64,000 nt of DNA from Muricomes sp049840515 (GCA_049840515.1 JASGKW010000009.1:372001-436000), one strand, 5' to 3'. Shown: positions 9,477 through 17,767, numbered from the stretch's first letter. Notes: generated from the sequence alone by a model not told the origin. Program-made: numbers and translations.

Positions 9477-10631
9477 TCATCTTGTCTCATCAGGATATAA
9501 CAGTTGTCCTAATGTAGGCCTTGCCTGCAAAAATGCCTCACACTCCTGTATCTCCTGTCTTATATGTTTATTATCCTTTTTACTTTTCACAGCTCGCAGC
9601 AAAATATTTTTAGGTGTATGCTCCATATCAATAAATTCTAAGACCTGTGTCTCATACCCGGCCGATTCAAGGTACTTTGCCCGCAGACCATCCGTAACCA
9701 GAGCTGCAAACCGCTCTTTCAACAGACCATATTCCATAATTGGAGCCAATACATCATTATTTATCTGCCAGTTCAATTCATGCTGACAGCATGGAACAGA
9801 GAGAATCACCTCCGCATTCCAGCCAATCGCCTTAGCCAGAGCATAGTCCGTGGCTGTATCGCAGGCATGGAGAGTGACCACCATATCCACAGTCTGCACG
9901 TCTTCATAGTCCGCAATATCCCCCACTAAAAAAGTCAACTTTTCATACCCATATTTCTGAGCCAGTTCACTGCAATGTGCAATCACATCCGCTTTCAAAT
10001 CAAGACCTACAATGCGTATATCATATTGCTTCAACTCATGAAGATAGTAATACATTGCAAAAGTCAGATAAGACTTCCCACATCCAAAATCCAAAATTGT
10101 CAGCTCCCGCCCTTTTTCAAGACGGGGCAGAATATCCTCAATAAATTCCAAAAACCGATTCATCTGCCTGAACTTATCAAACCGGGACTTTACAACCTTC
10201 CCCTCCGAAGTCATAACTCCCAAATCTTCAAGAAAAGGGACTGCCACTCCCTCATTCAGAATATATTTCTTACTCCGGTTGTGGGATAGCTCCGCCGGCT
10301 TCAATTCTTTCTCCTGATGCTTCTTTTGAATTGTCACCTTTCCCTTCTTGCTCACAAGCACTGTATAACTCACAGTTCTCGCAGCTATCTGCATCTGTTT
10401 AAAGTCCTCCATATATTTTACAATACGCGCTGCGGCCTCCCAAGAAGCCAGATTCTCATGAAACACCTGAGTTTTTGTAAAAGCTTCAAACTGAAAATAA
10501 AGTTCCCCGTTCTTTTCAACCGGTCTCACCTTAATCTTCAATATACCCTCTTTATTTCGGGGATTACTGATAATGCCCTGAACAAAATCTATATTCAAAA
10601 TATTCTCTAACAACTCCTGCAGTTTTTCCAT
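9477..10631 (-). CDS. Class I SAM-dependent methyltransferase
   Basis: A 384-residue soluble protein. Residues 1-140 form an uncharacterised N-terminal domain; the Rossmann methyltransferase core follows with motif I TILDFGCGKSYLTFAMYYY, then IVGLDLKADVI (motif II) and VTLHACDTATDYAL. Near the end SVPCCQHELNW, with paired cysteines, is typical of the METTL25/YtxK-like class I group found across Firmicutes. The substrate is not known; RNA is a reasonable guess for this group but is inference. The C39 surface-protein gene follows 56 bp downstream on the same strand. Confidence 0.8.
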   Translation of the reverse strand: MEKLQELLENILNIDFVQGIISNPRNKEGILKIKVRPVEKNGELYFQFEAFTKTQVFHENLASWEAAARIVKYMEDFKQMQIAARTVSYTVLVSKKGKVTIQKKHQEKELKPAELSHNRSKKYILNEGVAVPFLEDLGVMTSEGKVVKSRFDKFRQMNRFLEFIEDILPRLEKGRELTILDFGCGKSYLTFAMYYYLHELKQYDIRIVGLDLKADVIAHCSELAQKYGYEKLTFLVGDIADYEDVQTVDMVVTLHACDTATDYALAKAIGWNAEVILSVPCCQHELNWQINNDVLAPIMEYGLLKERFAALVTDGLRAKYLESAGYETQVLEFIDMEHTPKNILLRAVKSKKDNKHIRQEIQECEAFLQARPTLGQLLYPDETR

Positions 10632-10743
10632 AAAATACCCCTTAAAATATTCTTTCCAATTTCTTTAACTAATTGTAAAGCAAAACCTCCTATGGCGCAA
10701 CAATCAGTTCCCAATTGGAAGAAATAATCTGACAATGAACTGC

Positions 10744-10783
10744 AAAAGGGTCAGACCCCTTTGCAAACGAGTCTAACCCTTTT
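10744..10783 (-). terminator. Terminator of the two-component operon
   Basis: AAAAGGGTCAGAC and GTCTAACCCTTTT form a stem with one mismatch just after the kinase stop; the minus-strand RNA ends the stem with a short T-run. Confidence 0.5.
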
Positions 10784-10785
10784 CT

Positions 10786-13359
10786 TTATTTTACTCTTGG
10801 AAATCCTATTGTTACTTTAAATAAATCGCCATCCAGATACAGTTTAAATTCTCCATTTTGCATCTCAGTCAGGCTTCTGGCTATGGACAGCCCCAGACCG
10901 CTGCCCTCTGAGCTTCTGGATATGTCCCCGCGGATAAATCTTTCTGAAAGTTCATCGGCAGAGATATTTAAGGGGTTTTCAGAAATATTTTTGAGCGAAA
11001 AGTTTACTGTTTTATCGTCTACCCACAGGTCGGCATATACCCGTGTTCCAGGCATTGCATATTTTGCCGCATTGTTGTAAATATTCTCCAGCACACGCCA
11101 TATACGTCTTCCATCAACGTGGATGATAGCCGGTTCATTCGTGATATTCTGAACCATCTGCAGGTTCTTGTTCTCAAATTTTTCTGCAAATTCTCCTTCT
11201 GTCTGATTAATCAGCTCAACCAGATTTACATTCATCATCTCCAGCACAATATTTCCGCTGCTCACTTTTGATGCCTCAACTACATCTTCTGTCAGAGTTT
11301 TCAACCTCTGGGCCTTTGCCTCCAGTATCTCCAGATATCCCTGTACTTTAGGGTCAGTAAAGTTTTCTCGTTTCAGCAAATCTACATAATTAATAATAGA
11401 GGTCAGAGGCGTCTTAATATCATGAGACACATTTGTTATCAAATCCGTCTTCAATCTTTCACTTCTCATCCCTTCTTCCACAGCCCGCTGAAATCCGTTT
11501 CCTATATTGTTCACCATTTCCGCAGTTTTTAATTTCTCACCTTTCATCCCTGTCAGAGGAATCTGGTAATCCACATTTCCCGAAGAAATCTCTTCAATTC
11601 CTTTCCTCAGTTTAACCCCTGCAATAACATTTTTTATAAGAACATATAAGAGAGCAATTGCCTCAAATATAAACATAAGAAATACAAATGCGCCATCATT
11701 CACAGCCAAAACAAATATATTTAACAGAACAAATCCTACCGAAGCAAGTACTAATTTGACTGTGAGACTGCGGTGTTCCCAAAATTCTTTTAGAAACAGA
11801 ATAACTCCCCGCAGCAGGCTGTTCTCCCAAAGGGTTTTCGCCTTTATTCTGCGGACCAGGCTGAGATAGCCGATTAAGAAGCAAGCTGCCGTGTATGCGG
11901 CTACAACTCCCGCAACTATCACATTATATGAATTTATATAGCTTCCTGAATACTCCCCTGTGTAGGGCATTGTATAATACCCTGTCACTTGGTAAGAAAC
12001 ACTGCCTGTGACAACATTTCCCCATTGGCTTGTGACAAATATAACCGGAAAAATCCATAATAGAATAATAAATATTGCTCCCAGTTCTGTCTTCCATCGG
12101 TCAAAAGCATTGAGGTGGCATTCCTCATCATTCGGACGTCTGCCCGCAATAATTGTCAGCCAGATTAAAATTAACAAAAATACTATGTTACAAAATATAC
12201 TGCCAAATATTGCTTTCTCCTGATAAGGTGAATACGCATCATATTTCTGTTTATCCTCATAAAAATTATCCTGTATGGGGAAGCTTGTGTCTATAGATGC
12301 TGCAAAGATATAATTCCCGTTTTGACTTCTAATGTAAGACTTCATAGCAGAAGCCCCTTCATTTGCAGAGATATCCATATTGGTCTCAAATTCCGCCAAT
12401 TTGGGATGTACAATCAAATATTTACTGCTTTTCCCCGACTTCATCCTTTCTAGGTTTGCCTTAACCTCGTCATAATTTTTATATTGACCATTGTTCGTAT
12501 AAACCTTTTTTGTGTTCTCATTCACAAACATATAGGTAAAGTTTGTATTTCCTTCATCCCACATATCACCTTGAGATAAATATTTGTCTGTCTGAGAGGA
12601 AATAGTGCTCAAAACATATTCCATATCTCCATAGACCTTTGACAATTTTCCATTCAACTCAGGTATATTATTCACTGCGTCTAAAATATTAGCTCTGCCG
12701 GCAGGTGAATATCTCTCCTTTAATACCCAGTCAAATGTCCAGCAATTCGTATATTTTGTATTTCCCTCACGGTCTTTAATAATTAGATTCCCTCCATACC
12801 CGGAGGTATAAAGCCCCTGCCCTAATTCCTTTAAAAATTCGGAATTATCCTTATTCTCTACTTCTAATATAAGTTCTTTATCTTCTACCTTTTTCTGAAA
12901 TTCATTCCAATAATAATAGTAGTAAGTTCCATCAGGCTTCTGGCAAACCACAATATTATTTTCTTGATACTGCGTTCCCTCTTCATTATACTCACTGCTC
13001 CAGTTTTTCAAGTCCTCCAGGGAATAGGCCAGGCCAGATTCATTTTCCCCATCTATGATTCCATCTTTAGCCAGATTTACAATATCAACCAGCTTATTTG
13101 GATCATATTTGCCTTCTGTCTCAAAATTATACTTTAAGGTAATGTCTTCTCCCACATTCAATATCGCCGCATATACCATATCTTTAAAACTGGCAGACTC
13201 CTCATACGGCTTATTCGTAAAATTGGGGAATCCCGTTTTCGCAAGATGTATGGGGAAAATAGCCAGAAATACTATACTTAGAGCTGCTCCTACTACCATA
13301 ATGTGCGCCAAAAGCAATAAAATCCCCTTGGTGGCTGGCTTTTTATACCAATTTTTCAT
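10786..13359 (-). CDS. Sensor histidine kinase with large extracellular domain
   Basis: An 857-residue membrane kinase. One hydrophobic segment at about residues 10-34 is followed by an extracellular region of about 350 residues with no familiar motif, then a block of five or six hydrophobic segments (about 385-590). The cytoplasmic part has a HAMP-like linker (GIEEISSGNVDYQIPL), the dimerisation box NVSHDIKTPLTSIINYVD with the phosphorylated histidine, the N-box NIYNNAAKYA, and the ATP lid GSGLGLSIARSL. It lies 11 bp after its response regulator and is clearly its partner. The signal is unknown; the multi-segment sensor resembles kinases of the VanS/GraS-like Firmicutes groups only loosely. 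Confidence 0.9.
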   Translation of the reverse strand: MKNWYKKPATKGILLLLAHIMVVGAALSIVFLAIFPIHLAKTGFPNFTNKPYEESASFKDMVYAAILNVGEDITLKYNFETEGKYDPNKLVDIVNLAKDGIIDGENESGLAYSLEDLKNWSSEYNEEGTQYQENNIVVCQKPDGTYYYYYWNEFQKKVEDKELILEVENKDNSEFLKELGQGLYTSGYGGNLIIKDREGNTKYTNCWTFDWVLKERYSPAGRANILDAVNNIPELNGKLSKVYGDMEYVLSTISSQTDKYLSQGDMWDEGNTNFTYMFVNENTKKVYTNNGQYKNYDEVKANLERMKSGKSSKYLIVHPKLAEFETNMDISANEGASAMKSYIRSQNGNYIFAASIDTSFPIQDNFYEDKQKYDAYSPYQEKAIFGSIFCNIVFLLILIWLTIIAGRRPNDEECHLNAFDRWKTELGAIFIILLWIFPVIFVTSQWGNVVTGSVSYQVTGYYTMPYTGEYSGSYINSYNVIVAGVVAAYTAACFLIGYLSLVRRIKAKTLWENSLLRGVILFLKEFWEHRSLTVKLVLASVGFVLLNIFVLAVNDGAFVFLMFIFEAIALLYVLIKNVIAGVKLRKGIEEISSGNVDYQIPLTGMKGEKLKTAEMVNNIGNGFQRAVEEGMRSERLKTDLITNVSHDIKTPLTSIINYVDLLKRENFTDPKVQGYLEILEAKAQRLKTLTEDVVEASKVSSGNIVLEMMNVNLVELINQTEGEFAEKFENKNLQMVQNITNEPAIIHVDGRRIWRVLENIYNNAAKYAMPGTRVYADLWVDDKTVNFSLKNISENPLNISADELSERFIRGDISRSSEGSGLGLSIARSLTEMQNGEFKLYLDGDLFKVTIGFPRVK

Positions 13360-13370
13360 GTTACCCCTTT

Positions 13371-14066
13371 CTAGAGTTTTTCAATTTTATAACCAACTCC
13401 CCAGACTACCTTCAAATACCTGGGCTCCTTTGGATTAATCTCTATCTTTTCCCTGATATGTCTGATATGCACAGCGACTGTATTGTCTGCTCCAATTGCA
13501 TCCTCATTCCATATAGATTCGTAAATCTGGTTTATAGAAAAAACTCTTCCTTGATTTTTCACTAGTAATAGCAAAATATTATACTCAAGCGGCGTCAGCT
13601 TCACAACCTCACCATCCACCGTAACTTCTTTTAAATCATCATTGATAGTAAGGCCGCCCACCTCATACACTCTGTCGGACTTTTCATTCACATTTCCTCC
13701 AAGCTGAGTATATCTGCGCAGCTGAGATTTAACTCTGGCCACAAGTTCCAGCGGGTTAAAAGGCTTCGTTATATAATCGTCAGCTCCCACGTTTAAGCCC
13801 AGAATCTTATCGGCATCCTCAGACTTGGCCGAAAGAATAATAATCGGAATACTATTAGTCTCCCTAATCTTGAGAGTAGCCCGTATTCCATCCAGCTGGG
13901 GCATCATCACATCAAGCACAAGCAAATGCACTTCCTCTGTCTCAAGAACTTTCAATGCCTCCCCGCCATCATAAGCTTTCAGCACGTGGTAACCCTCCTG
14001 AGTCAAATATATCTCAATTGCTTCTACAATTTCTTTATCATCATCACAAACTAAAATATTATACAT
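13371..14066 (-). CDS. OmpR/PhoB-family response regulator
   Basis: A 231-residue regulator: receiver domain with DDD near the start, phospho-acceptor in LLVLDVMMPQLDG, the conserved T/S at LSAK and KPF at YITKPFNP, then a winged-helix DNA-binding domain (LTPLEYNILLLLVKNQGRVF to VWGVGYKIEKL). The start is the ATG at 14064-14066: an upstream in-frame ATG at 14091-14093 would put the AGGAGG site inside the coding region, whereas this one is 8 bases from it. The kinase gene follows 11 bp downstream. A perfect palindrome ATAATTT-gtt-AAATTAT at 14220-14236 upstream could be an operator. Confidence 0.93.
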   Translation of the reverse strand: MYNILVCDDDKEIVEAIEIYLTQEGYHVLKAYDGGEALKVLETEEVHLLVLDVMMPQLDGIRATLKIRETNSIPIIILSAKSEDADKILGLNVGADDYITKPFNPLELVARVKSQLRRYTQLGGNVNEKSDRVYEVGGLTINDDLKEVTVDGEVVKLTPLEYNILLLLVKNQGRVFSINQIYESIWNEDAIGADNTVAVHIRHIREKIEINPKEPRYLKVVWGVGYKIEKL

Positions 14067-14219
14067 TTTCATCACCTCCTCTACAGTATACATGATATCT
14101 CCGATTTTTTAAGACCCCTTGGGGAAAATTCTTATAAATTTATTAAATTAAGAAATGTGCTTTAAGAGATAGAAAAAGCCTCTCAATCCCCCTCTTCATA
14201 ATTTTTTCAAAAACCATAC

Positions 14220-14236
14220 ATAATTTGTTAAATTAT
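14220..14236. promoter_or_regulatory. Palindrome upstream of the two-component operon
   Basis: ATAATTT and AAATTAT form a perfect 7-bp inverted repeat with a 3-bp centre, about 155 bp upstream of the regulator gene. It could be an operator; AT-rich palindromes also arise by chance. Confidence 0.3.
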
Positions 14237-14330
14237 CTCTCACACAACTATCACATTTACCCTGTATAGTTATAAACATCAAAGGACAATAACCTTTTAT
14301 ATAAATTTTCTTTTTCATAACTTTTTCCAA

Positions 14331-14349
14331 GGCCAGGATTTTTCTGGCC
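14331..14349 (+). terminator. Terminator-like hairpin in the 14.07-14.45 kb gap
   Basis: GGCCAG (14331-14336) pairs with CTGGCC (14344-14349), followed by T-rich TCTCCTTTTCTTCC. No gene that would need it is visible upstream on the plus strand. Confidence 0.35.
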
Positions 14350-14383
14350 TCTCCTTTTCTTCCATTTTCCTCCTATTGCGTAA

Positions 14384-14412
14384 TTGTTACAAACTTGTTA
14401 CAATTCTATTGT
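14384..14412 (+). promoter_or_regulatory. Promoter with WalR-like direct repeat, upstream of the 22-codon gene
   Basis: TTGTTA (14384-14389), 17 bp, TATTGT (14407-14412) is the best promoter. It contains TGTTAC-AAACT-TGTTAC (14385-14390 and 14396-14401), an 11-bp-spaced direct repeat that fits the published WalR/YycF box (TGTWAH-N5-TGTWAH) of Firmicutes. Confidence 0.5.
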
Positions 14413-14453
14413 GATTAGCTAACACAAATATTAAGCATAAGGAGGACTAAACC

Positions 14454-14522
14454 ATGTCTTTTAACTTTAGCTGTGCTGATTTATACAACTATCTGTGTAA
14501 TTTACTTAAAAGTGGATGTTAA
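14454..14522 (+). CDS. Possible 22-residue peptide with three cysteines
   Basis: An ATG at 14454 opens 22 codons (beginning MSFNFSCADLYNYLCNLL, ending in a Cys). A strong ribosome site AAGGAGGA sits 7-9 bases upstream, and a rho-independent terminator begins 7 bp after the stop. The unit therefore has promoter, ribosome site, frame and terminator of a complete one-gene transcript. The product is short and amphipathic with cysteines at positions 7, 15 and 22; no family is recognised. It lies divergent from the two-component operon and could be a signal peptide, a small membrane-active protein or a leader-type peptide. The promoter carries a WalR-like repeat. Confidence 0.55.
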   Translation: MSFNFSCADLYNYLCNLLKSGC

Positions 14523-14525
14523 TTC

Positions 14526-14559
14526 CAAGGCCCTGGCTTTTAGTCAGGGCCATTTTTTT
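14526..14559 (+). terminator. Terminator of the 22-codon gene
   Basis: GGCCCTG (14529-14535) pairs with CAGGGCC (14545-14551), followed by seven Ts. Confidence 0.85.
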
Positions 14560-14673
14560 ATACTGAAAAAGAACTTTTTTAATTACCTGAAAATCTCTAA
14601 CCCTTTTATTGCTTCTTACATATAATAAAATGATAACCGTAACCATATTTTTATGGTAAAAGGAGTTTTTTAT

Positions 14674-15351
14674 ATGAGTTTTCAGGGGCTTAGTGTCAGT
14701 GAACTGCAGGGGATTGTGGACTGGGAGCGGGTGAAGACTGCCGGATATCAGTTTGCCATGCTTTGTGCTGGACATGGCTTTGGTATTTTAGATAAAAGAT
14801 TTCAACAAAATGCTGCCGAATGTAACCGTATTGGACTGCCTATTGGCGCATACTGGCTTTGTCACGCCACAACCCCAAAAGCAGCCCGCCAGGAGGCTGA
14901 TGACTGTATCAATATAATCTCCTCCTACCATCTTGATTATCCTGTCTGTTATAATATTGAACAGACAACAATTCACTGCGCGGCCCAGCGTGGAATCACC
15001 ATCACTCCGGAACTGGCATCCCAATTTGTACAGAATTTCTGCAGCAGAGCGGAGGATCTGGGCTATTATGCCATGTTTTATTGTGATCCTAATTTTCTTA
15101 GTACTTATTTTCCCCCATACCTTTCCAGACGTTATGCACTTTGGTACTCCTATTACTGCGACCCGCTGCCTTCTGACCCAACTATGCAAAATTACATTAC
15201 TTACGTTATTCAGCCCGGAGATACCTTGTCGGGCATAGCACACCGCTATAACACAACCTACAAGGAACTGGCTGCCTTAAATGCTATTCCCAACCCTGAC
15301 ATAATCTATACCGGTGAAACCATCAAGGTTCCCGAGAATGAGAGTATATAA
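14674..15351 (+). CDS. GH25 lysozyme-like protein with LysM domain, catalytic residues altered
   Basis: A 225-residue protein: a GH25-type muramidase barrel (about 1-170) followed by one LysM peptidoglycan-binding motif (YVIQPGDTLSGIAHRYNTTY). The ATG at 14674 is preferred over one at 14653 because AAAGGAG lies between them. In GH25 enzymes the first strand carries a catalytic Asp (GVDVS-x-x-QG) and a later strand a D-x-E pair. Here the first is GLSVSELQG (Ser for Asp) and the second is CYNIEQ (Asn for Asp, Glu kept). It has no signal peptide. It may bind rather than cut peptidoglycan, or act after lysis. Confidence 0.75.
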   Translation: MSFQGLSVSELQGIVDWERVKTAGYQFAMLCAGHGFGILDKRFQQNAAECNRIGLPIGAYWLCHATTPKAARQEADDCINIISSYHLDYPVCYNIEQTTIHCAAQRGITITPELASQFVQNFCSRAEDLGYYAMFYCDPNFLSTYFPPYLSRRYALWYSYYCDPLPSDPTMQNYITYVIQPGDTLSGIAHRYNTTYKELAALNAIPNPDIIYTGETIKVPENESI

Positions 15352-15422
15352 TTAGAATTTCATAATACCAATTTTAGAATTTTCTAACAATTTTTCCATT
15401 TCTTTTATGAAATTGACATACT

Positions 15423-15451
15423 TTGTGCATATTTGTCTTATATACTATATT
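15423..15451 (+). promoter_or_regulatory. Promoter of structured RNA copy 1
   Basis: TTGTGC (15423-15428), 17 bp, TATATT (15446-15451); a TATACT conserved in both copies overlaps at 15441-15446. The upstream AT-rich sequence is also similar between the copies. Confidence 0.45.
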
Positions 15452-15606
15452 TAGATAGTTGATAGAACAACTATCCCCCCCACATTAAAAAGTAAGAACA
15501 TCTTGGCGCCAACCAAGATATCTCACTTTACTCTCATTCCTTTAGATATTATAAAAATAAACAGAGTCCCATTTAGCCAATACTAGATGGGGCTCCTGTT
15601 TTTTTG
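15451..15606 (+). ncRNA. Structured C-rich small RNA, copy 1
   Basis: From TTAGATAG to a terminator at about 15572-15606 there is no ribosome site or frame. The order is: hairpin 1 GATAGTTG/CAACTATC; an unpaired run of seven Cs; hairpin 2 with AGTAA/TTACT outside and ATCTTGG/CCAAGAT inside; a single-stranded CTCTCATTCCTTTAGATA; then a terminator stem pairing ACAG-AG-CCCAT with ATGGG-CTC-CTGT before Ts. The same order recurs at 17179-17329, where the inner stem of hairpin 2 has changed bases on both sides. The C-rich runs could pair with ribosome binding sites, as in several Firmicutes trans-acting RNAs. No known family is recognised. Confidence 0.6.
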
Positions 15607-15685
15607 TTTTCATTTAAATCTATTGACATCTCCCAGTGTATATATGATATCTTTTTATAGCTTTTAATGGAAATATTTTCCTTGA

Positions 15686-15709
15686 ATATAACCGTCAACG
15701 GTGTTATAT
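15686..15709. promoter_or_regulatory. Palindromic operator candidate before the XRE gene
   Basis: ATATAACCGT and ACGGTGTTATAT form an interrupted palindrome 23 bp upstream of the XRE start, a common position for an autoregulatory operator of this class. Confidence 0.4.
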
Positions 15710-15731
15710 TTTTCTTAAGGAGGATTGAATC

Positions 15732-16046
15732 ATGGGGTTAAAAAAAATTGAGGAATATAAGATAAAACTTGGCATGACCACGGCTGAATTAGCCGAAAAA
15801 TCTGGAGTTCCAAAAGGGACCCTTGATAAGATTTTATCCGGAGTTACAAAAGATCCTAAGTTTGAAACCTTAAAGGCCATCGCAAGAGTACTGGATTGTA
15901 CCTTGGATGATTTTGATGACAGTCCAAACGAGCAGATTGTTGAGTCCTCTTATGAAAAAATAGAACAGCTCATCATTCGCAATGGTGAAGAATTTTCTAC
16001 AGAGCAAAAAATGCAATTAATTAAACTTTTGTCTGAGCTTGATTAA
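15732..16046 (+). CDS. XRE-family helix-turn-helix transcriptional regulator
   Basis: A 104-residue protein. Residues 4-60 are a lambda-repressor-type helix-turn-helix (KLGMTTAELAEKSGVPKGTL then DKILSGVTKDPKFETLKAIA), followed by a charged helical tail (KIEQLIIRNGEEFSTEQKMQ) likely for dimerisation. AAGGAGG precedes the ATG, and a palindrome upstream may be its own operator. Such small regulators occur in mobile and accessory regions; here it sits between the two paralogous structured RNAs. No phage or toxin gene is next to it. Confidence 0.9.
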   Translation: MGLKKIEEYKIKLGMTTAELAEKSGVPKGTLDKILSGVTKDPKFETLKAIARVLDCTLDDFDDSPNEQIVESSYEKIEQLIIRNGEEFSTEQKMQLIKLLSELD

Positions 16047-16160
16047 ATAAATATCAAAAGCCTGATGCTGAATCAGCAGGAGCATAAAATGGTGTTATGC
16101 TGACAAGCTTAACATATATGTGAGTTTCTAGCACAAATACAAATGAAAAGAGGACACCTT

Positions 16161-17075
16161 ATGAAATGTCAAAACTGCGGAACAGAATTTGAAGGAGATG
16201 TCTGTCCAAACTGTAACACACCAGCATCTAGTCAGACTGAAAGCACCACCGAAGATGTAAAGGTTGAAAACACAAGCTCAGCCACACAGCCACAAGATGA
16301 GAATGCTTATGCCTATCAAGGCACGGAACCCCCGGCACCAAAAAAGAAAATTTCTAAAAGACTGATTTTTGAAATAGCAGGCTGCATTCTTCTATTAATT
16401 TTTATGTTTTCAGCAATTGGAAGAGTGCCCAAGAGCAAATACAATGAATTAGAGAAAAAGTATAATGCCCTTGTAACATCCAGCTCTCTGCAAGAACTTG
16501 AAATGAAAGACCTGAATCAAACGAAAACTGAGTATGAGGAATACAAAAAGAAAATGGCTCCTTACGAGAAATTGGATGCCGCTGAAGCGGAAGCTAGAAA
16601 GATAGCTGCTGAAAAGGTTGCCGCCGACAAAAAGGCTGCTGAAGAAAAAGCTGCTGCCGATAAGAAAGCTGCCGAAGAAAAAGCTGCCGCCGACAAGAAG
16701 GCTGCTGAGGAAAAAGCTGCTGCCGATGCCGCCGCTGCAAAAGCTGCCGAGGAGGCCAGAGGATACGAAACAGGTATATCATATGACCAGCTGGCAAGAA
16801 CCCCTGACGACTTCACAGGACAAAAAGTGAAATTCTACGGAAAGGTTATTCAAGTAATGGAAGACACTTCTTCTGTACAAATAAGGCTTGCTGTGGATGA
16901 CAACTATGATACAATTTTATTAGGTGAATACTCTTCTTCTGCAGTATCATCACGAGTTTTGAAAGATGACTATATCACAATATATGGCACATCTGTAGGT
17001 ACCATTACATATCAGTCAACTATGGGAGGAAACATTACCATTCCTGGCGTGTATATAGATAAAATAGACCAGTAA
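16161..17075 (+). CDS. Zinc-ribbon, single-pass membrane protein with Ala/Lys/Glu coiled coil and OB-like C-terminus
   Basis: 304 residues from the ATG at 16161 (AAGAGGAC upstream lies inside a longer frame starting at 16143). Residues 1-20 are a zinc ribbon C-x2-C-x8-C-x2-C (MKCQNCGTEFEGDVCPNC). A Thr/Ser/Pro-rich linker is followed by one membrane segment (LIFEIAGCILLLIFMFSAIG, about 74-93), then an alpha-helical stalk with four near-identical runs of A-A-(A/D)-K-K-A-A-E-E-K-A (about 150-195) encoded by a 33-bp tandem repeat. The last 90 residues (FTGQKVKFYGKVIQVM and following) look like a small beta-barrel. Likely a cytoplasmic sensor head joined to an extracellular domain; function unknown. 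Confidence 0.75.
   Translation: MKCQNCGTEFEGDVCPNCNTPASSQTESTTEDVKVENTSSATQPQDENAYAYQGTEPPAPKKKISKRLIFEIAGCILLLIFMFSAIGRVPKSKYNELEKKYNALVTSSSLQELEMKDLNQTKTEYEEYKKKMAPYEKLDAAEAEARKIAAEKVAADKKAAEEKAAADKKAAEEKAAADKKAAEEKAAADAAAAKAAEEARGYETGISYDQLARTPDDFTGQKVKFYGKVIQVMEDTSSVQIRLAVDDNYDTILLGEYSSSAVSSRVLKDDYITIYGTSVGTITYQSTMGGNITIPGVYIDKIDQ
16618..16738 (+). repeat. 33-bp tandem repeat inside the coiled-coil gene
   Basis: The unit GCCGACAAAAAGGCTGCTGA with the following AGAAAAAGCTGCT recurs about three and a half times with third-position changes. Copy number would change the stalk length without breaking the frame. Confidence 0.75.
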
Positions 17076-17178
17076 TATAATAAAGGAACATCAAATGATT
17101 TAAGAGTTTCATAATAATTTTTCGATTTCTTTTATACTTCCAACATATTTTGGACACATTTTTCTTTTATACTAGTTC

Positions 17179-17329
17179 TTAGATAGTTGATAAACAACTA
17201 TCTCCCCCCTCATAAAGTAAAGACATCCTGGGGGAACCCGGGGTGTCTCACTTTACTCTCATTCCTTTAGATAACTATAAAAACACAGAAACCCGCTATC
17301 TCGCATGGTTAGCGGGTTTTCTCTGTTTT
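17179..17329 (+). ncRNA. Structured C-rich small RNA, copy 2
   Basis: A paralogue of the RNA at 15451-15606: TTAGATAGTTGATA, hairpin 1, CTCCCCCC, hairpin 2, and an identical 22-base CACTTTACTCTCATTCCTTT segment followed by AGATA. Hairpin 2 keeps its stem with different bases (GACATCC/GGGTGTC in place of ACATCTT/AAGATAT), i.e. compensatory change. The terminator here is AACCCGCTA/TTAGCGGGTT and overlaps the 3' end of the convergent YaiI-family gene. A TATACT at 17168-17173 matches copy 1. Confidence 0.6.
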
Positions 17330-17767
17330 GCAGCTATTCAGTAACCGCTCGAAAGATTCTGCAAATCTCAAATCATCCTCCTCAGTTCGTTTCGCCGGCC
17401 CTTTTAAATGATTTTTCTTTGACGCCCGCCTGGCTTTCTTTGCCAAATGTCTCTCCATGAGCATCTGGTCTATATTATCATTTGTATACCATTTTCCGCT
17501 TTGATGAATTCCAAGTGCACCTTTTCCTAATATCATAGCCGCCACACCGTAATCCTGGGTCACCACTATATCTCCCTTCTGACACAACCCCACAATTGCA
17601 AAATCTACAGCGTCAGCTCCCGCTCCAATAATGCGCACTTCACTGTAATCTGACTGAAGTACATGGTTGGTATCGCAGAGCAGTACAGCAGGAATGTTGT
17701 ACTTTTGTGCTATTCTCTCGACGATACCCGTCACCGGACAGGCATCCGCATCCACAAGTATCTGCAT
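17309..17767 (-). CDS. YaiI/YqxD family protein (DUF188)
   Basis: 152 residues from the ATG at 17765-17767, which has AGGAGGGGAAGTGTA upstream; a longer in-frame start at 17809 would enclose that site. The protein opens MQILVDADACPV, continues with DTNH, GADAVDFAIV and VVTQDYGVAAMILGKGA, the Asp-rich PIN-like core that defines the UPF0178/YaiI family, and ends in a basic tail. No reaction has been firmly assigned to the family; the fold suggests a metal-dependent nuclease. The 3' end overlaps the terminator of the opposing small RNA. Confidence 0.9.
   Translation of the reverse strand: MQILVDADACPVTGIVERIAQKYNIPAVLLCDTNHVLQSDYSEVRIIGAGADAVDFAIVGLCQKGDIVVTQDYGVAAMILGKGALGIHQSGKWYTNDNIDQMLMERHLAKKARRASKKNHLKGPAKRTEEDDLRFAESFERLLNSCKTEKTR

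Noticed and set aside
15732..17075. XRE regulator plus zinc-ribbon gene as a toxin-antitoxin or phage-defence pair
   Set aside because: The second protein has no toxin or nuclease motif, the genes are about 115 bp apart and no defence genes are adjacent.
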